DNA from: Flexibacter flexilis DSM 6793
GTDB taxonomy: Bacteria > Bacteroidota > Bacteroidia > Cytophagales > Flexibacteraceae
Assembly: GCF_900112255.1 (NCBI RefSeq)
Contig: NZ_FOLE01000006.1
Span: forward strand, 124,001 to 188,000
Direction of reading: 5' to 3'
DNA length: 64,000 nt
This document shows positions 36,390 to 46,058 of this stretch, one piece after another (within the stretch, counting starts at the first letter, position 1; each line of letters begins with the position of its first letter). Below the pieces are notes generated by a model that was not told where the DNA came from, searched no databases, and saw only the letters and a list, made by a program, of their open reading frames with translations. Position numbers and translations under genes: made by a program.

Positions 36390-37982
36390 ATGAAACGACT
36401 AAGTTTGACAGCGATGTGCGCAGCTTTCATGGTAGCAGGCGCAACGCAAGCCCAAACGATTCAGGACGGGCGTAAATTTTTGGAAATTGAGCAGTATTCT
36501 AATGCTGGTCGCGTGTTCAAATCCTTGGCGGCTCAAAACCCAACAGCCGAGAACCTTTATTATTTGGGAGATTATTATCTCAAAACGCAAAAGCCAGATT
36601 CGGCTCTTACTTATTTCGAACAAGGTGTAGCCAAAGACCCAAAATACGCGCTTAACTACGTGGGTAAAGGTACGGTAATGATTGCACGCAAAGAAAAAGC
36701 GGCTGCGCAACCGTTATTCGACCAGGCACGTACTTTATCGAAAGGCAAAAGTGCTGATGTGCTTTACAGAATTGGCGAGGCTTACACGATTTACGAAACC
36801 AACGACCCTGCACTTGCCGTACAATCATTGATGGCTGCCGCACAAATCGACAAGAAAAACGCAGATGTCCAAATGATGATGGGCGATGCGTATTTGATAC
36901 AAAATGAGGGTTCTAAAGCCGCAGAATGTTACGACAAAGCCGTTTGGATTAACCCAAATTTGGCTAAACCTTATATCCGAATTGGTAAGCTTTATATCAG
37001 AGCTAAAAGTTATAAAGAAGCCCTAAACAAATATAAAGAAGGTTTGGATAAAGATTCAACGTACTGGCCAGGCTATCGCCAAATGGGTGAATTATATTTT
37101 CTTTATGGAGAAAAGTATAGAGACAAGGCGATTTATTATTACCGCAAATACATTAGTCATTCGGACGACAACCCCGAAACGCAATATCAATATGCTAACT
37201 TTTTGTTGACAAACGAAAACTACAAAGAAGGCTTGGACGTATTGACGAAATTGAAAGGTCGCGTGGATAATCCTTTGATTTATAGAGGTTTTGGTTATGC
37301 TTATTACCAAATGAACCAATATGCAGAGAGTATTACCAACATGGAAACTATGTTTGCAAAAGTACAACCAGACCTTATTCGTCCGTCGGATTACAGCTAT
37401 TACGGCAACGCTTTGATTAAAGGTGGAAAAGATACAGCTAAAGGCATTGCGAACTTGCAAAAGGCCATTAAGTTGGATACGTCTTCTAAATCTACGACAC
37501 GTGCCGAATTGGCGGAGTTTTTATTCCGTGCCAAAAAATACAAAGAAGCTACGGCACAGTACGACACAATTGCGACTAAGAATCCGAAGCCAAATCCTAC
37601 GGAGTTTTTTAACTTAGGCAAAGCGGCTTATTTCGCTAAAGATTATGTGAAAGCTGACACAGCATTTGGCTCAGTAAATCAAATTGTACCAACTTATGCG
37701 AACGGTTATTTGTGGCGCGGACGTGCGCAAGCCAAACTTGACCCAGAATCTACGAAAGGATTAGCTGCTCCGCATTACGAAAAGTTCATTGCGGAAGCAG
37801 AAAAAGACAAAGAGAAGTACAAAAAAGATTTGGTAGAGGCTTACTCGTATTTCGGTTATCACGAACACGTGAAAAAGCATTATGCTAAGTCTGATGAGTT
37901 CTGGAACAAAGTATTGTCGCTTGAACCAGGCAACAAACGTGCTTCGGATGGCATCTTGCTAAATAAGAGCATAAAAAAATAA
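36390..37982 (+). CDS. Secreted TPR-repeat protein
   Basis: A 530-residue periplasmic or outer-membrane-associated protein. The signal peptide ends at ATQAQ. The remainder is made of about ten tetratricopeptide repeats (AENLYYLGDYYLKTQKPDSALTYFEQGVAKDPKY, GSKAAECYDKAVWINPNLAKPYIRIGKLY, ...), a scaffold for protein-protein contacts. It follows the PstS-like gene by 189 bases on the same strand, suggesting a joint function, perhaps in TonB-type transport or surface-protein assembly, but this is inference. A hairpin is found just after the stop codon. Confidence 0.9.
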   Translation: MKRLSLTAMCAAFMVAGATQAQTIQDGRKFLEIEQYSNAGRVFKSLAAQNPTAENLYYLGDYYLKTQKPDSALTYFEQGVAKDPKYALNYVGKGTVMIARKEKAAAQPLFDQARTLSKGKSADVLYRIGEAYTIYETNDPALAVQSLMAAAQIDKKNADVQMMMGDAYLIQNEGSKAAECYDKAVWINPNLAKPYIRIGKLYIRAKSYKEALNKYKEGLDKDSTYWPGYRQMGELYFLYGEKYRDKAIYYYRKYISHSDDNPETQYQYANFLLTNENYKEGLDVLTKLKGRVDNPLIYRGFGYAYYQMNQYAESITNMETMFAKVQPDLIRPSDYSYYGNALIKGGKDTAKGIANLQKAIKLDTSSKSTTRAELAEFLFRAKKYKEATAQYDTIATKNPKPNPTEFFNLGKAAYFAKDYVKADTAFGSVNQIVPTYANGYLWRGRAQAKLDPESTKGLAAPHYEKFIAEAEKDKEKYKKDLVEAYSYFGYHEHVKKHYAKSDEFWNKVLSLEPGNKRASDGILLNKSIKK

Positions 37983-37991
37983 TACAAACTA

Positions 37992-38026
37992 AGAAAGCGT
38001 AATGTTAATTGCGCTTTCTTTTTATT
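37992..38026 (+). terminator. Rho-independent terminator
   Basis: GAAAGCG and CGCTTTC arms with a 12-base loop and a T5 run; the T-run overlaps a TATTTTTG -7-like box (38023-38030) that may drive sod. Confidence 0.8.
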
Positions 38027-38115
38027 TTTGCCCCAAAGCATCGGGGAAAGAAGAAACCTTTAGGCTTTTCTCAATGTTATAGTAACGTAATTCAAATTAA
38101 AAAAATAAAACAATC

Positions 38116-38724
38116 ATGGCATTCGAACTTCCAGCTTTGCCTTACGCTTATGATGCGTTAGAGCCACATTTTGACAAACTTACTATGGAAATCCACCATA
38201 GCAGACACCACAACGCGTATGTAACCAACCTTAACAATGCGGTTGCGGGTACAGACGCTGAAAAAGTATCTTTAGAAGATTTGCAAAAAAATATCAGCAA
38301 ATATCCTGTTGCGGTTCGTAACAATGGCGGTGGCCACTTCAATCACTCGCTTTTCTGGCAAGTACTTGCACCAAATGCAGGTGGCGTGCCTACTGGCGAT
38401 TTGGCTAAAGCAATTGATGCGGCTTTCGGTTCTTTTGACAAATTCAAAGAAGAATTTTCTAAAGCTGCGGCTGGCCGTTTCGGTTCGGGCTGGGCTTGGC
38501 TTGTGGTACAAGAAGGCGGCAAATTAGTGGTTTCTTCTACGCCAAATCAAGATAACCCATTGATGGACGTTGCTGACGTAAAAGGCACGCCAGTGTTGGG
38601 CTTGGACGTATGGGAACACGCTTATTACCTCAAATTCCAAAACAAACGTCCTGATTACATTTCTACGTTCTGGAATGTAGTAAACTGGACAGAAGTAGCG
38701 AAGCGTTACGCAGCAGCTCTATAA
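38116..38724 (+). CDS. sodA: Superoxide dismutase, Fe/Mn type
   Basis: A 202-residue cytoplasmic enzyme that converts superoxide to oxygen and hydrogen peroxide. Metal ligands are His27 ([13 protein letters not shown]), the His of [11 protein letters not shown], and the Asp and His of [12 protein letters not shown]. The metal cannot be decided firmly; APNAGG is closer to the Mn-type pattern. There is no signal peptide. It is probably monocistronic and ends at a hairpin shared with the convergent PPIase gene. Confidence 0.95.
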   Translation: MAFELPALPYAYDALEPHFDKLTMEIHHSRHHNAYVTNLNNAVAGTDAEKVSLEDLQKNISKYPVAVRNNGGGHFNHSLFWQVLAPNAGGVPTGDLAKAIDAAFGSFDKFKEEFSKAAAGRFGSGWAWLVVQEGGKLVVSSTPNQDNPLMDVADVKGTPVLGLDVWEHAYYLKFQNKRPDYISTFWNVVNWTEVAKRYAAAL

Positions 38725-38744
38725 TTTTGTTTTTGTTTGCAAAA

Positions 38745-38785
38745 AGCGAGAGGCGGAGCACTATGTGCGCCGCCTCTCGCTGTGT
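38745..38785. terminator. Bidirectional terminator
   Basis: AGCGAGAGGCGG and CCGCCTCTCGCT arms with an inner GCAC-TAT-GTGC extension, between convergent sod and PPIase genes. Confidence 0.85.
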
Positions 38786-38802
38786 TTGAGCCAATCGGCT
38801 TT

Positions 38803-41103
38803 TTATTTTTTGATGAGCTTTTTTAACTCGTCGTTGTTTACTTGTACTGGATATTGTTTGTGCAAAGTTTCGAGCCATTCTTTCTCCAAATAATTTTGGT
38901 AGTCCGAAATCACTGCACCTCTTGCCTCGTCAAGTGTTTTGTTGCGTGGAGCTTCTACCGCCGACACTTCCGCATAAATCACGCGGCCATTGCTTTCGAT
39001 AGTGTAGTCGCCTACTTTCCATTGCTTAATGCCGTCCATCACTGCATTTTCGCCGCGTTGGAACATACCTTCTGTTACTTGCAGCGTAAGTGGAGCTTTC
39101 GCGTTCATGGCTTTTTCCAAGGCTTTTGGCGTGCTGCCATATACATTGAATGCTGCGCGTTGATTTTCTGCGGCTACACCCGAATAAGGCACTTTTTTGC
39201 CTTCGTCTTTTACCTTGATGCGTTTGGCATCTACGCCGTGCGCTACCAACGAATCAAATACGATTTTGGCACGTTTGCGCGACCAAGACGATTTTTCGGC
39301 AGCATCTGCATGGCCAAACAAATCAATCGTAAGGCTGTGGTCTTGGCGCAAAGTCTGAATCGCATGGTTCAGAGCCGTTTGGCCTTGTGTGGTTAGCTTC
39401 GTGCTGTTGGTCTCGAAACGTACATCTTCCAAACGTGGCTCTGCTACTACAAATGCTTTTGATTTTAATTTGGCTTTCACATCGTCCAAAGTCTTACGGT
39501 CTGGTACGTTGTAAATCACTACTTTGGCGCGTTCCGTCCAAGTGTATTTTTCTTTATTCTTGTTGTAGAATGCACGCAAACCCGAAGTATCGTCTAAGGC
39601 TTTTGCCCACACTTTATTGTCCATGAGTTGGAACAACAAAATACCGTCGCGGTATTCGCGCACCAGCATACGGTAATCTTCCGATTTTTCTTCCAAATGC
39701 TCTTCTTCGTACTGAACAAGCGTTTTTTCTACATAATTTTTGTAAGCCAAACGCATCAAATAATCTGTTGCATTGGTTTGGCGTACCGTTTGATTGGCTT
39801 TTTGGTATTTAAAGAAATCGCCAATCGTGAAAGTTTGTGTATTGATGCTAAACAAAGGTTTTTTCGTAATAGCGTCTTTTTCGTTGTAAGTCCATTTGCC
39901 TTTGGCCAAAGTTGTATCTGCTTTGGTAAGGGCTAATTTCAAGGCATTTGGTACTTCTTTGAATTTGTTTTCTTTTTTCAAACGCGTAATCAAAGCGGCT
40001 TTGTTAAGTTCCGAACGCGAATCTTTAGAAACTTTTGTTTTGATGGTTGGCTCCAAAGACTCGAAACTGTCAAGTCCTTTTTTCTCAATCAATTTGATAA
40101 CGTGCCAGCCGTAAGGCGTTTGTACGGGCTTAGAAATATCGCCAACTTTTGCCAAAGAAAAAGCTGCTTCTTCAAAGCTCGGAATCATTTGGCTTGTGCC
40201 AAACATCGGCAATACGCCGCCTTTGTTTTTAGAGCCGTTGTCGTCCGAGAACTGTGAGCAAAGGCCGTCCCATGCTTCACCTTTTTGCAAACGGTTGTAG
40301 ATTTCGTCAATTTTTTGTTTGGCAGCGACCGAATCTTCCGCAGGCATTCCCTGATTGGCTTTCACCATGATATGCGCCACTTTTACTTGACCTTGCGAGG
40401 TGCGGCGGTCGTTCACTTTGATAATGTGATAGCCGAAACGCGTGCGTACAGGTTGCGAAATTTGGCCTTTTGGCGTTTTGTAAGCCATGTCTTCAAACGG
40501 ATAAACCATTTGTAGCGAAGTGAAATAACCTAAATTGCCGCCGTTGCTTTTGCCCGAAGGGTCTTCAGAATATTGTTTGGCCAAATCCTCGAATTTAGCA
40601 CCCGCCAACGCTTTTTTGCGAATATCCGTAATTTTGTTCAAAGCCGCCAACGTGTCTTTTGGGTCGGCATCTGGAGCCACCATAATCAAGATGTGCGAGG
40701 CGTTAATCTCTTCTTTGCTGCGTTCGTAAGCCTCTTTAATGAGCTTTTCCGTAACTTCTTTTTCTGTCAAATACGGCTGCGCCAATTGTTTGCGGTAGCT
40801 GTTTAGCTCGGCTTTGAATGCTTCGGTCGTATCCAAGCCATTTTTCTCAGCGTCAGTTACTTTTAGTTTGAAATTGGTGTAAAGCTCCAAGTATTCTTTC
40901 AAACTTTTTTCTGTAAAAGCGTCTTCTGCGCCAGTGTTATTTTTTTTATAAACGTATTCAAATTCGCTTACTGGCACTTTATTTGCGCCGACTGTCAGTA
41001 AAGTTGAATTGTTTTTTTTTGCTTTGATTTGAGCAGAAAGCGGCAGGGCAATACTGGTTGCAAAAGCAGTTGCCAACAGCGCGTAAGAAAGTTTCTTATC
41101 CAT
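38803..41103 (-). CDS. SurA-like parvulin chaperone with an OmpA-like insertion
   Basis: A 766-residue exported PPIase. ATG 41103 gives a signal peptide ending LPLSAQ; the ORF can start further up only with TTG. Two parvulin domains lie at about 134-233 (INASHILIMVAPDA ... GGNLGYFTSLQMVYPFEDMAY) and 241-340 (VKVAHIMVKAN ... GGVLPMFGTSQMIPSFEEAAF), the tandem arrangement of SurA. The C-terminal region is the usual Bacteroidota extension ending YLEKEWLETLHKQYPVQVN, but about residues 558-656 form an OmpA-C-like domain: VRFETNSTKLTTQGQ, FGHADAAEKSSWSRKRAKIV, and ENQRAAFNVYGS. Asp600 and Arg611 match the peptidoglycan-binding pair. It may tether the chaperone to the cell wall. See findings. Confidence 0.9.
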   Translation of the reverse strand: MDKKLSYALLATAFATSIALPLSAQIKAKKNNSTLLTVGANKVPVSEFEYVYKKNNTGAEDAFTEKSLKEYLELYTNFKLKVTDAEKNGLDTTEAFKAELNSYRKQLAQPYLTEKEVTEKLIKEAYERSKEEINASHILIMVAPDADPKDTLAALNKITDIRKKALAGAKFEDLAKQYSEDPSGKSNGGNLGYFTSLQMVYPFEDMAYKTPKGQISQPVRTRFGYHIIKVNDRRTSQGQVKVAHIMVKANQGMPAEDSVAAKQKIDEIYNRLQKGEAWDGLCSQFSDDNGSKNKGGVLPMFGTSQMIPSFEEAAFSLAKVGDISKPVQTPYGWHVIKLIEKKGLDSFESLEPTIKTKVSKDSRSELNKAALITRLKKENKFKEVPNALKLALTKADTTLAKGKWTYNEKDAITKKPLFSINTQTFTIGDFFKYQKANQTVRQTNATDYLMRLAYKNYVEKTLVQYEEEHLEEKSEDYRMLVREYRDGILLFQLMDNKVWAKALDDTSGLRAFYNKNKEKYTWTERAKVVIYNVPDRKTLDDVKAKLKSKAFVVAEPRLEDVRFETNSTKLTTQGQTALNHAIQTLRQDHSLTIDLFGHADAAEKSSWSRKRAKIVFDSLVAHGVDAKRIKVKDEGKKVPYSGVAAENQRAAFNVYGSTPKALEKAMNAKAPLTLQVTEGMFQRGENAVMDGIKQWKVGDYTIESNGRVIYAEVSAVEAPRNKTLDEARGAVISDYQNYLEKEWLETLHKQYPVQVNNDELKKLIKK

Positions 41104-41271
41104 ATTCAAATGTTCTGTATCTTTTGTTTTTAAAGTAAGTTTTAGAAAAACGCTGCAATTCTAATCAAAATTATGGTACGGACTGGCAATTTTTCTGCTA
41201 TTTTGTGTGTTAATAGTCTGAATGGTAGCCAAAATTGGGGTTTATTATTCAAAAAATAATTTTTTGCTGTA

Positions 41272-41661
41272 ATGAAGAAATATTTGGCTTTAGTCTTGTT
41301 GGTGTGTTACTCGCTGTCTGTTTGGGCAAATGCGGGGGCGTACTTGCTTTGCCAAAAGTCGAATTTGTGGCAACCGCACAAGCAATGTTGTTGTACCAAA
41401 ACAGCTTGTGAACCTGCCAAAAAAACGTGCGCCAATCAATGTAGTCTGGATAAAACAGACCTCACGGGCGTTATTTCTTCTTTGCCCGATTGCTCTACAG
41501 CTAAGTATGTGGTGGGCGTTTTGTCGCCTTTTACAAAGATAAATTGGTCGCTGCGCCGTTATGTCTATGCTTCTAATCATGGTTTGACTCGCTGGGACAA
41601 ACTGTATTTCAGAATAGAAAAAATTCCTAAGTATTTGTTGTATAGAGTTTTAATTATTTGA
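41272..41661 (+). CDS. Small exported cysteine-rich protein
   Basis: A 129-residue protein with a signal peptide (MKKYLALVLLVCYSLSVWANA) and a Cys-rich N-terminal half (LLCQK, QCCCTKTACE, KKTCANQCSLD). Small Cys-rich Bacteroidota proteins of this kind (for example the HYC_CC_PP group) often sit beside heavy-metal-binding proteins, and the next gene is one. The HYC motif itself is not present, so family membership is not claimed. A metal- or redox-related envelope role is inferred. It is probably co-transcribed with the HMA gene 70 bases downstream. Confidence 0.65.
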   Translation: MKKYLALVLLVCYSLSVWANAGAYLLCQKSNLWQPHKQCCCTKTACEPAKKTCANQCSLDKTDLTGVISSLPDCSTAKYVVGVLSPFTKINWSLRRYVYASNHGLTRWDKLYFRIEKIPKYLLYRVLII

Positions 41662-41731
41662 TAAGTTGATGGAAATTGCTCGCACAGACACTTAAATATT
41701 TATTCAATCAATTTTAAAACTTTATATAAAA

Positions 41732-42079
41732 ATGGATATGTTATTAAAATCTTTAGCCGCAGTATTAGTGTTCGCGTATTTTGGCCTTTCGGCTTGTGAG
41801 GCACAAACCAAAACGCAGTCTTTGACCTTTAAAGTTTGGGGGAATTGCGAAATGTGTCAGGAGACCATAGAAAAATCTTTGGACGTGAAAGGCGTGAAAT
41901 CGGCCAGTTGGAACAAAGACACCAAGATGCTGACCGTAGTGTTTAACAACGAAAAGATACAAGAAAGCAAGCTTCATGAGCTAATTGCAGCCTCAGGATA
42001 CGACACCGAAAAGGCGAAAGGAAGTGACGACGCTTACGGCAAATTGCCTGATTGTTGCCAGTACACAAGAAAAAAATAA
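41732..42079 (+). CDS. Heavy-metal-associated (HMA) domain lipoprotein
   Basis: A 115-residue exported protein. The lipobox-like FGLSAC suggests a lipoprotein (Cys22). The HMA/copper-chaperone fold is evident from LTFKVWGNCEMCQETIEKSLDVKGVKSASWNKDTKMLTVVFNNEKI, with the metal-binding C-x-x-C as CEMC. The C-terminal tail LPDCCQYTRKK adds two further cysteines. It probably handles copper or mercury in the envelope together with the preceding Cys-rich protein. No P-type ATPase or efflux genes are near. Confidence 0.85.
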   Translation: MDMLLKSLAAVLVFAYFGLSACEAQTKTQSLTFKVWGNCEMCQETIEKSLDVKGVKSASWNKDTKMLTVVFNNEKIQESKLHELIAASGYDTEKAKGSDDAYGKLPDCCQYTRKK

Positions 42080-42151
42080 AAATTTTTTCACACAAACCCT
42101 GCTGATTATCAGTAGGGTTTTATTTTTTCTCAAAATTTTTTTCAGAAAATA

Positions 42152-42182
42152 TTTGACATTTAAAAATAACCGCCTACTTTTG
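42152..42182 (+). promoter_or_regulatory. Promoter of the tRNA-tuf transcription unit
   Basis: TTTG at 42152-42155 and TACTTTTG at 42175-42182, spacer 19, an exact match to the Bacteroidota consensus. The predicted start is about 42189, upstream of tRNA-Tyr. Confidence 0.8.
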
Positions 42183-42222
42183 CAACTCCTTTTACAAGGT
42201 ACACGAAAAACAAACAATGTTT

Positions 42223-42308
42223 GGGAGCATTCCAGAGCGGCCAAATGGGACAGACTGTAAATCTGTTGACGTATGTCTTCGGTGGTTCGAATCCACCTGC
42301 TCCCACCA
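42223..42308 (+). tRNA. tRNA-Tyr (anticodon GTA)
   Basis: Acceptor GGGAGCA pairs with TGCTCCC; the anticodon loop CTGTAAATC carries GTA; a long variable arm is present as expected for tRNA-Tyr; the T-loop is GGTTCGAATCC; the 3' CCA is encoded. Confidence 0.95.
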
Positions 42309-42323
42309 CCAAACAAGTCATAA

Positions 42324-42396
42324 GCGGGCGTAGCTCAGTTGGTAGAGCGACAGCCTTCCAAGCTGTAGGTCGCGGGTTCGAGCCTCGTCGCCCGCT
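42324..42396 (+). tRNA. tRNA-Gly (anticodon TCC)
   Basis: Acceptor GCGGGCG pairs with CGCCCGC; the anticodon loop CTTCCAA carries TCC; T-loop GGTTCGAGCC; the CCA is not encoded. Confidence 0.95.
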
Positions 42397-42427
42397 CTTT
42401 TTTAGTATATGAAAATTACTAATTAAA

Positions 42428-42499
<72 letters not shown>

Positions 42500-42598
42500 C
42501 TCGCTTATAACAAGTGTCTATCCGTCCCTGAAGATTAAGCTCACAATCAAATTCTAATAAATTTCATTCAAATCAACTAAAACAGAGGATTTTCAAAT

Positions 42599-43786
42599 AT
42601 GGCTAAAGAACAATTTGACCGCTCCAAGCCCCACGTTAATATTGGAACAATCGGTCACGTTGACCACGGCAAAACAACTTTGACTGCTGCCATTACTAAA
42701 GTTTTGGCAGAGAAGGGTTTAGCAGAGAAAAGAGATTTCTCGTCAATTGACAACGCTCCTGAAGAAAAAGAAAGAGGTATTACAATCAATACTTCTCACG
42801 TAGAATACGCTACTGCAAACCGCCACTACGCGCACGTTGACTGTCCAGGTCACGCTGACTATGTGAAAAACATGGTTACTGGTGCTGCTCAAATGGACGG
42901 TGCTATCATCGTAGTAGCTGCAACAGATGGTCCTATGCCACAAACTCGTGAGCACATCCTTTTGGCTCGCCAAGTAGGTGTACCTGCACTTGTTGTGTTC
43001 ATGAACAAAGTGGATATGGTTGACGATCCTGAATTGCTTGACCTAGTAGAGATGGAAGTTCGCGAACTTTTGAGCTTCTACGAATATCCAGGTGATGACA
43101 TTCCTGTAATCCGTGGCTCTGCTTTGGGTGGCTTGAATGGCGAACCAAAATGGGTTGAAACTATCGAAGAATTGATGGCAGCTGTAGATAGCTACATTCC
43201 AATTCCTCCACGTTTGACAGATTTCCCATTCTTGATGCCTGTTGAAGACGTGTTCTCTATCACTGGTCGTGGTACTGTAGCAACAGGTCGTATCGAACGT
43301 GGTATCATCAACTCAGGTGATCCTGTAGAGATCTTGGGTATGGGTGCTGAAAACCTTAAATCAACTGTTACGGGTGTGGAAATGTTCCGCAAAATCCTTG
43401 ACAGAGGTGAAGCAGGTGACAACGTAGGTTTGTTGTTGCGTGGTATTGACAAAGACCAAATCCGTCGTGGTATGGTTATTTGTAAACCAGGTTCAGTAAC
43501 TCCTCACGCTGAATTTAAGGCTGAAGTTTACGTTCTTTCTAAAGAAGAAGGTGGTCGTCATACGCCATTCTTCAACAAATACCGCCCTCAATTCTACATG
43601 CGTACAACAGACGTAACTGGCGAAATCCAATTGCCAGAAGGTATTGAGATGGTTATGCCTGGTGATAACATCACTATCACAGTGAAGTTGATCAACAAAG
43701 TAGCTATGGAAAAAGGTCTTCGTTTCGCTATCCGCGAAGGTGGTCGTACCGTAGGTGCTGGTCAGGTAACTGAAGTTCTTGACTAA
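42599..43786 (+). CDS. tuf: Elongation factor Tu
   Basis: A 395-residue GTPase that delivers aminoacyl-tRNA to the ribosome. The G-motifs are GHVDHGKTT (G1), [12 protein letters not shown] (G2/switch I), DCPGHADYV (G3), NKVDM (G4) and GSALG (G5); the C-terminal barrel has [14 protein letters not shown] and ends [21 protein letters not shown]. Full-length. It is transcribed with three upstream tRNAs, the classical tRNA-tufB arrangement, and is followed after 100 bases by tRNA-Trp, secE and nusG. Confidence 0.98.
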   Translation: MAKEQFDRSKPHVNIGTIGHVDHGKTTLTAAITKVLAEKGLAEKRDFSSIDNAPEEKERGITINTSHVEYATANRHYAHVDCPGHADYVKNMVTGAAQMDGAIIVVAATDGPMPQTREHILLARQVGVPALVVFMNKVDMVDDPELLDLVEMEVRELLSFYEYPGDDIPVIRGSALGGLNGEPKWVETIEELMAAVDSYIPIPPRLTDFPFLMPVEDVFSITGRGTVATGRIERGIINSGDPVEILGMGAENLKSTVTGVEMFRKILDRGEAGDNVGLLLRGIDKDQIRRGMVICKPGSVTPHAEFKAEVYVLSKEEGGRHTPFFNKYRPQFYMRTTDVTGEIQLPEGIEMVMPGDNITITVKLINKVAMEKGLRFAIREGGRTVGAGQVTEVLD

Positions 43787-43844
43787 TCAGTCTCTGAAAA
43801 ATAAATAGACAATGCGTCTCTAAAAAAAATATTTTGGAGACGCA

Positions 43845-43874
43845 TTTGTTTGTAAAAAAATAATTGTATTTTTG
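43845..43874 (+). promoter_or_regulatory. Promoter of the tRNA-Trp-secE-nusG-ribosomal unit
   Basis: TTTG at 43845-43848 and TATTTTTG at 43867-43874, spacer 18; predicted start near 43881, nine bases before tRNA-Trp. A small hairpin (ATGCGTCTC...GAGACGCAT, about 43812-43844) just upstream could end the tuf transcript. Confidence 0.6.
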
Positions 43875-43889
43875 CACTCCCTTTCACAA

Positions 43890-43960
43890 ACGGGTGTAGT
43901 TCAAGGGTAGAATAGCGGTCTCCAAAACCGTTGATGGGAGTTCGAATCTCTCCACCCGTG
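43890..43960 (+). tRNA. tRNA-Trp (anticodon CCA)
   Basis: Acceptor ACGGGTG pairs with CACCCGT; the anticodon loop CTCCAAAAC carries CCA; T-loop AGTTCGAATCT; the CCA end is not encoded. The usual tRNA-Trp-secE linkage is kept. Confidence 0.95.
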
Positions 43961-44002
43961 CAAAAGACTTATAGTTTATAGAAAAGTTAATTCACGAATG
44001 TT

Positions 44003-44191
44003 ATGAGCAAAGTTAGCACATTTATAACCGAATCAATCGAAGAAATGAAGACCAATGTTACTTGGCCTACATTCGCGGAGCTTCAAAAAAGTTCTGTGTT
44101 GGTGTTGGTAGCCTCGTTGATTTTCGCCTTGGTGATAGGTTCTGCCGACTTTGTGATTAAGTACGTGATGAACGTTGTTTATAATCTATAA
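44003..44191 (+). CDS. secE: Preprotein translocase subunit SecE
   Basis: A 62-residue single-span subunit of the SecYEG channel. The amphipathic helix ITESIEEMKTNVTWPTFAELQKSSVLV and the following helix VLVASLIFALVIGSADFVIKYVMNVV are the SecE core. The short form is normal for the phylum. It lies between tRNA-Trp and nusG. Confidence 0.95.
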   Translation: MSKVSTFITESIEEMKTNVTWPTFAELQKSSVLVLVASLIFALVIGSADFVIKYVMNVVYNL

Positions 44192-44212
44192 TCAATTTAA
44201 GACTTTTCGGCA

Positions 44213-44770
44213 ATGAGTGAGTTAAAGTGGTATGTAGTGCGTGCAGTAGCAGGCCAAGAAAAGAAAGCGAAGTCTTATCTTGAAACGGAGATAATGCGTC
44301 AGAAGTTAGATGCTCTTGTGCCCCAAATACTAATTCCAACAGAAAAAGTATATGAGGTGCGCAACGGAAAGAAAAAAGTTCGTGAAAAGACGATGTATGC
44401 AGGTTACATTATTGTACAGGCAGATATTACAAACGGCGAAGTTTTTCATACGATAAAAAGCACACCTGGTGTTATCGGTTTCTTAAGTACCTCTGAGGGA
44501 GCTAACAAAGTGCCAGTGCCGCTTCGTCTGTCCGAAGTACAGCGTATGTTAGGACAAGTAGATGAAGCCAATCAGGCAGAAGAAAAAATGGAATCTCCAT
44601 TTGTAGTAGGAGAAACAATCAAAGTAACAGACGGCGCATTCGCTGGTTTCTCTGGCACAATCGAGCAAGTTTTCGACGACCGCAAAAAATTGAGTGTTGT
44701 GGTAAAAATCTTTGGCCGCAATACCCCAATGGAGTTGAGCTACGTTCAAGTAGAAAAAGAACTTATCTAG
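44213..44770 (+). CDS. nusG: Transcription termination/antitermination factor NusG
   Basis: A 185-residue regulator that binds RNA polymerase. NGN domain: LKWYVVRAVAGQEKKAKSYLE, AGYIIVQADI, and TPGVIGFL; the C-terminal KOW domain has GETIKVTDGAFAGFSGTIEQV. It links transcription to Rho or ribosomes. It lies 21 bases after secE and just upstream of rplK. Confidence 0.96.
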   Translation: MSELKWYVVRAVAGQEKKAKSYLETEIMRQKLDALVPQILIPTEKVYEVRNGKKKVREKTMYAGYIIVQADITNGEVFHTIKSTPGVIGFLSTSEGANKVPVPLRLSEVQRMLGQVDEANQAEEKMESPFVVGETIKVTDGAFAGFSGTIEQVFDDRKKLSVVVKIFGRNTPMELSYVQVEKELI

Positions 44771-44850
44771 CACATAATACTCACTGCAAACTAATAGCTT
44801 CCATATTAGTATTTGTGGCTGGAGTTGTGAATATATAACAAGAAGCAACA

Positions 44851-45294
44851 ATGGCAAAAGAAATAAGTACCTATGTAAAGCTGCAAGTAAAAGGTGGTGC
44901 AGCAAACCCATCTCCGCCAATCGGCCCTGCGTTGGGTTCTAAAGGTGTGAATATCATGGAGTTCTGTAAGCAATTCAATGCCAGAACACAAGATAAACAA
45001 GGAATGGTTTTACCCGTATTGATTACGGTATATACTGATAAATCATTTGATTTTATCATCAAAACTCCTCCTGCTCCAATTTTGTTGATGGAAGCCGCTA
45101 AACTCAAAGGAGGTTCAGCAGAACCAAATCGTAAGAAAGTAGGCTCTGTTACTTGGGAACAAGTAAAAACAATTGCAGAAACTAAAATGCCTGACCTTAA
45201 CGCCTTCAAACTTGAATCGGCAATGAGCATGGTAGCAGGTACTGCAAGAAGCATGGGTATCACAGTAACAGGTACACCTCCTTGGGAGAAATAG
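44851..45294 (+). CDS. rplK: 50S ribosomal protein L11
   Basis: A 147-residue protein of the GTPase-associated centre. The pattern [36 protein letters not shown] and the C-terminal [11 protein letters not shown] are typical. First gene of the rplKAJL run. Confidence 0.98.
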   Translation: MAKEISTYVKLQVKGGAANPSPPIGPALGSKGVNIMEFCKQFNARTQDKQGMVLPVLITVYTDKSFDFIIKTPPAPILLMEAAKLKGGSAEPNRKKVGSVTWEQVKTIAETKMPDLNAFKLESAMSMVAGTARSMGITVTGTPPWEK

Positions 45295-45357
45295 TTTTAA
45301 TATTTTGAAGTCTGAGGTAAAATATCTCAATGTTCAAAAAAACAAAGCGTTAAAAAG

Positions 45358-46056
45358 ATGGCTAAATTGACAAAAAAGCAAAAAGAAGCAGCCGCTAAAC
45401 ACGACCTTAAAAAAGAATATAGCCTTACTGATGCTGCAAACGTTGTGAAAGATATTTCTTTTACTAAGTTTGATTCGTCTGTAGATATTGATATTCGCTT
45501 AGGAGTTGACCCTCGTAAAGCAGACCAAATGGTTCGTGGCGTAGCTGCTCTCCCGCACGGTACTGGTAAAACAGTTCGTGTGTTGGTGTTGTGTACTCCT
45601 GACAAAGAACAGGAAGCTCGCGAAGCTGGTGCAGACCACGTGGGCTTAGATGATTATATTACTAAAATCGAAAAAGGTTGGACTGATATTGATGTAATCA
45701 TCACTATGCCAACTGTAATGGCGAAAGTAGGTAAATTAGGTAGAGTGCTTGGACCTCGCGGTTTGATGCCAAACCCTAAATCGGGTACTGTTACCCTTGA
45801 GGTAGGTAAGGCTGTAAAAGAAGTGAAAGCTGGTAAAATAGATTTCAAAGTTGATAAAACAGGCATTATCCACACAAGCATCGGTAAAGTTTCTTTCTCT
45901 GCCGACCAATTGAGAGAAAATGCACAAGAAATTATCAACGTGATTGCTAAATTGAAGCCTGCTTCTGCTAAAGGAACATACTTCAAGTCAATACACTTGT
46001 CTAGCACAATGAGCTCAGGTGTAACCGTTGACAAAGGCACTATAAACGGCATATAA
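45358..46056 (+). CDS. rplA: 50S ribosomal protein L1
   Basis: A 232-residue L1-stalk protein. [40 protein letters not shown] and the [14 protein letters not shown] segment identify it. It commonly binds its own mRNA for feedback control. The rplJ ATG is two bases after its stop. Confidence 0.98.
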   Translation: MAKLTKKQKEAAAKHDLKKEYSLTDAANVVKDISFTKFDSSVDIDIRLGVDPRKADQMVRGVAALPHGTGKTVRVLVLCTPDKEQEAREAGADHVGLDDYITKIEKGWTDIDVIITMPTVMAKVGKLGRVLGPRGLMPNPKSGTVTLEVGKAVKEVKAGKIDFKVDKTGIIHTSIGKVSFSADQLRENAQEIINVIAKLKPASAKGTYFKSIHLSSTMSSGVTVDKGTINGI

Positions 46057-46058
46057 CA

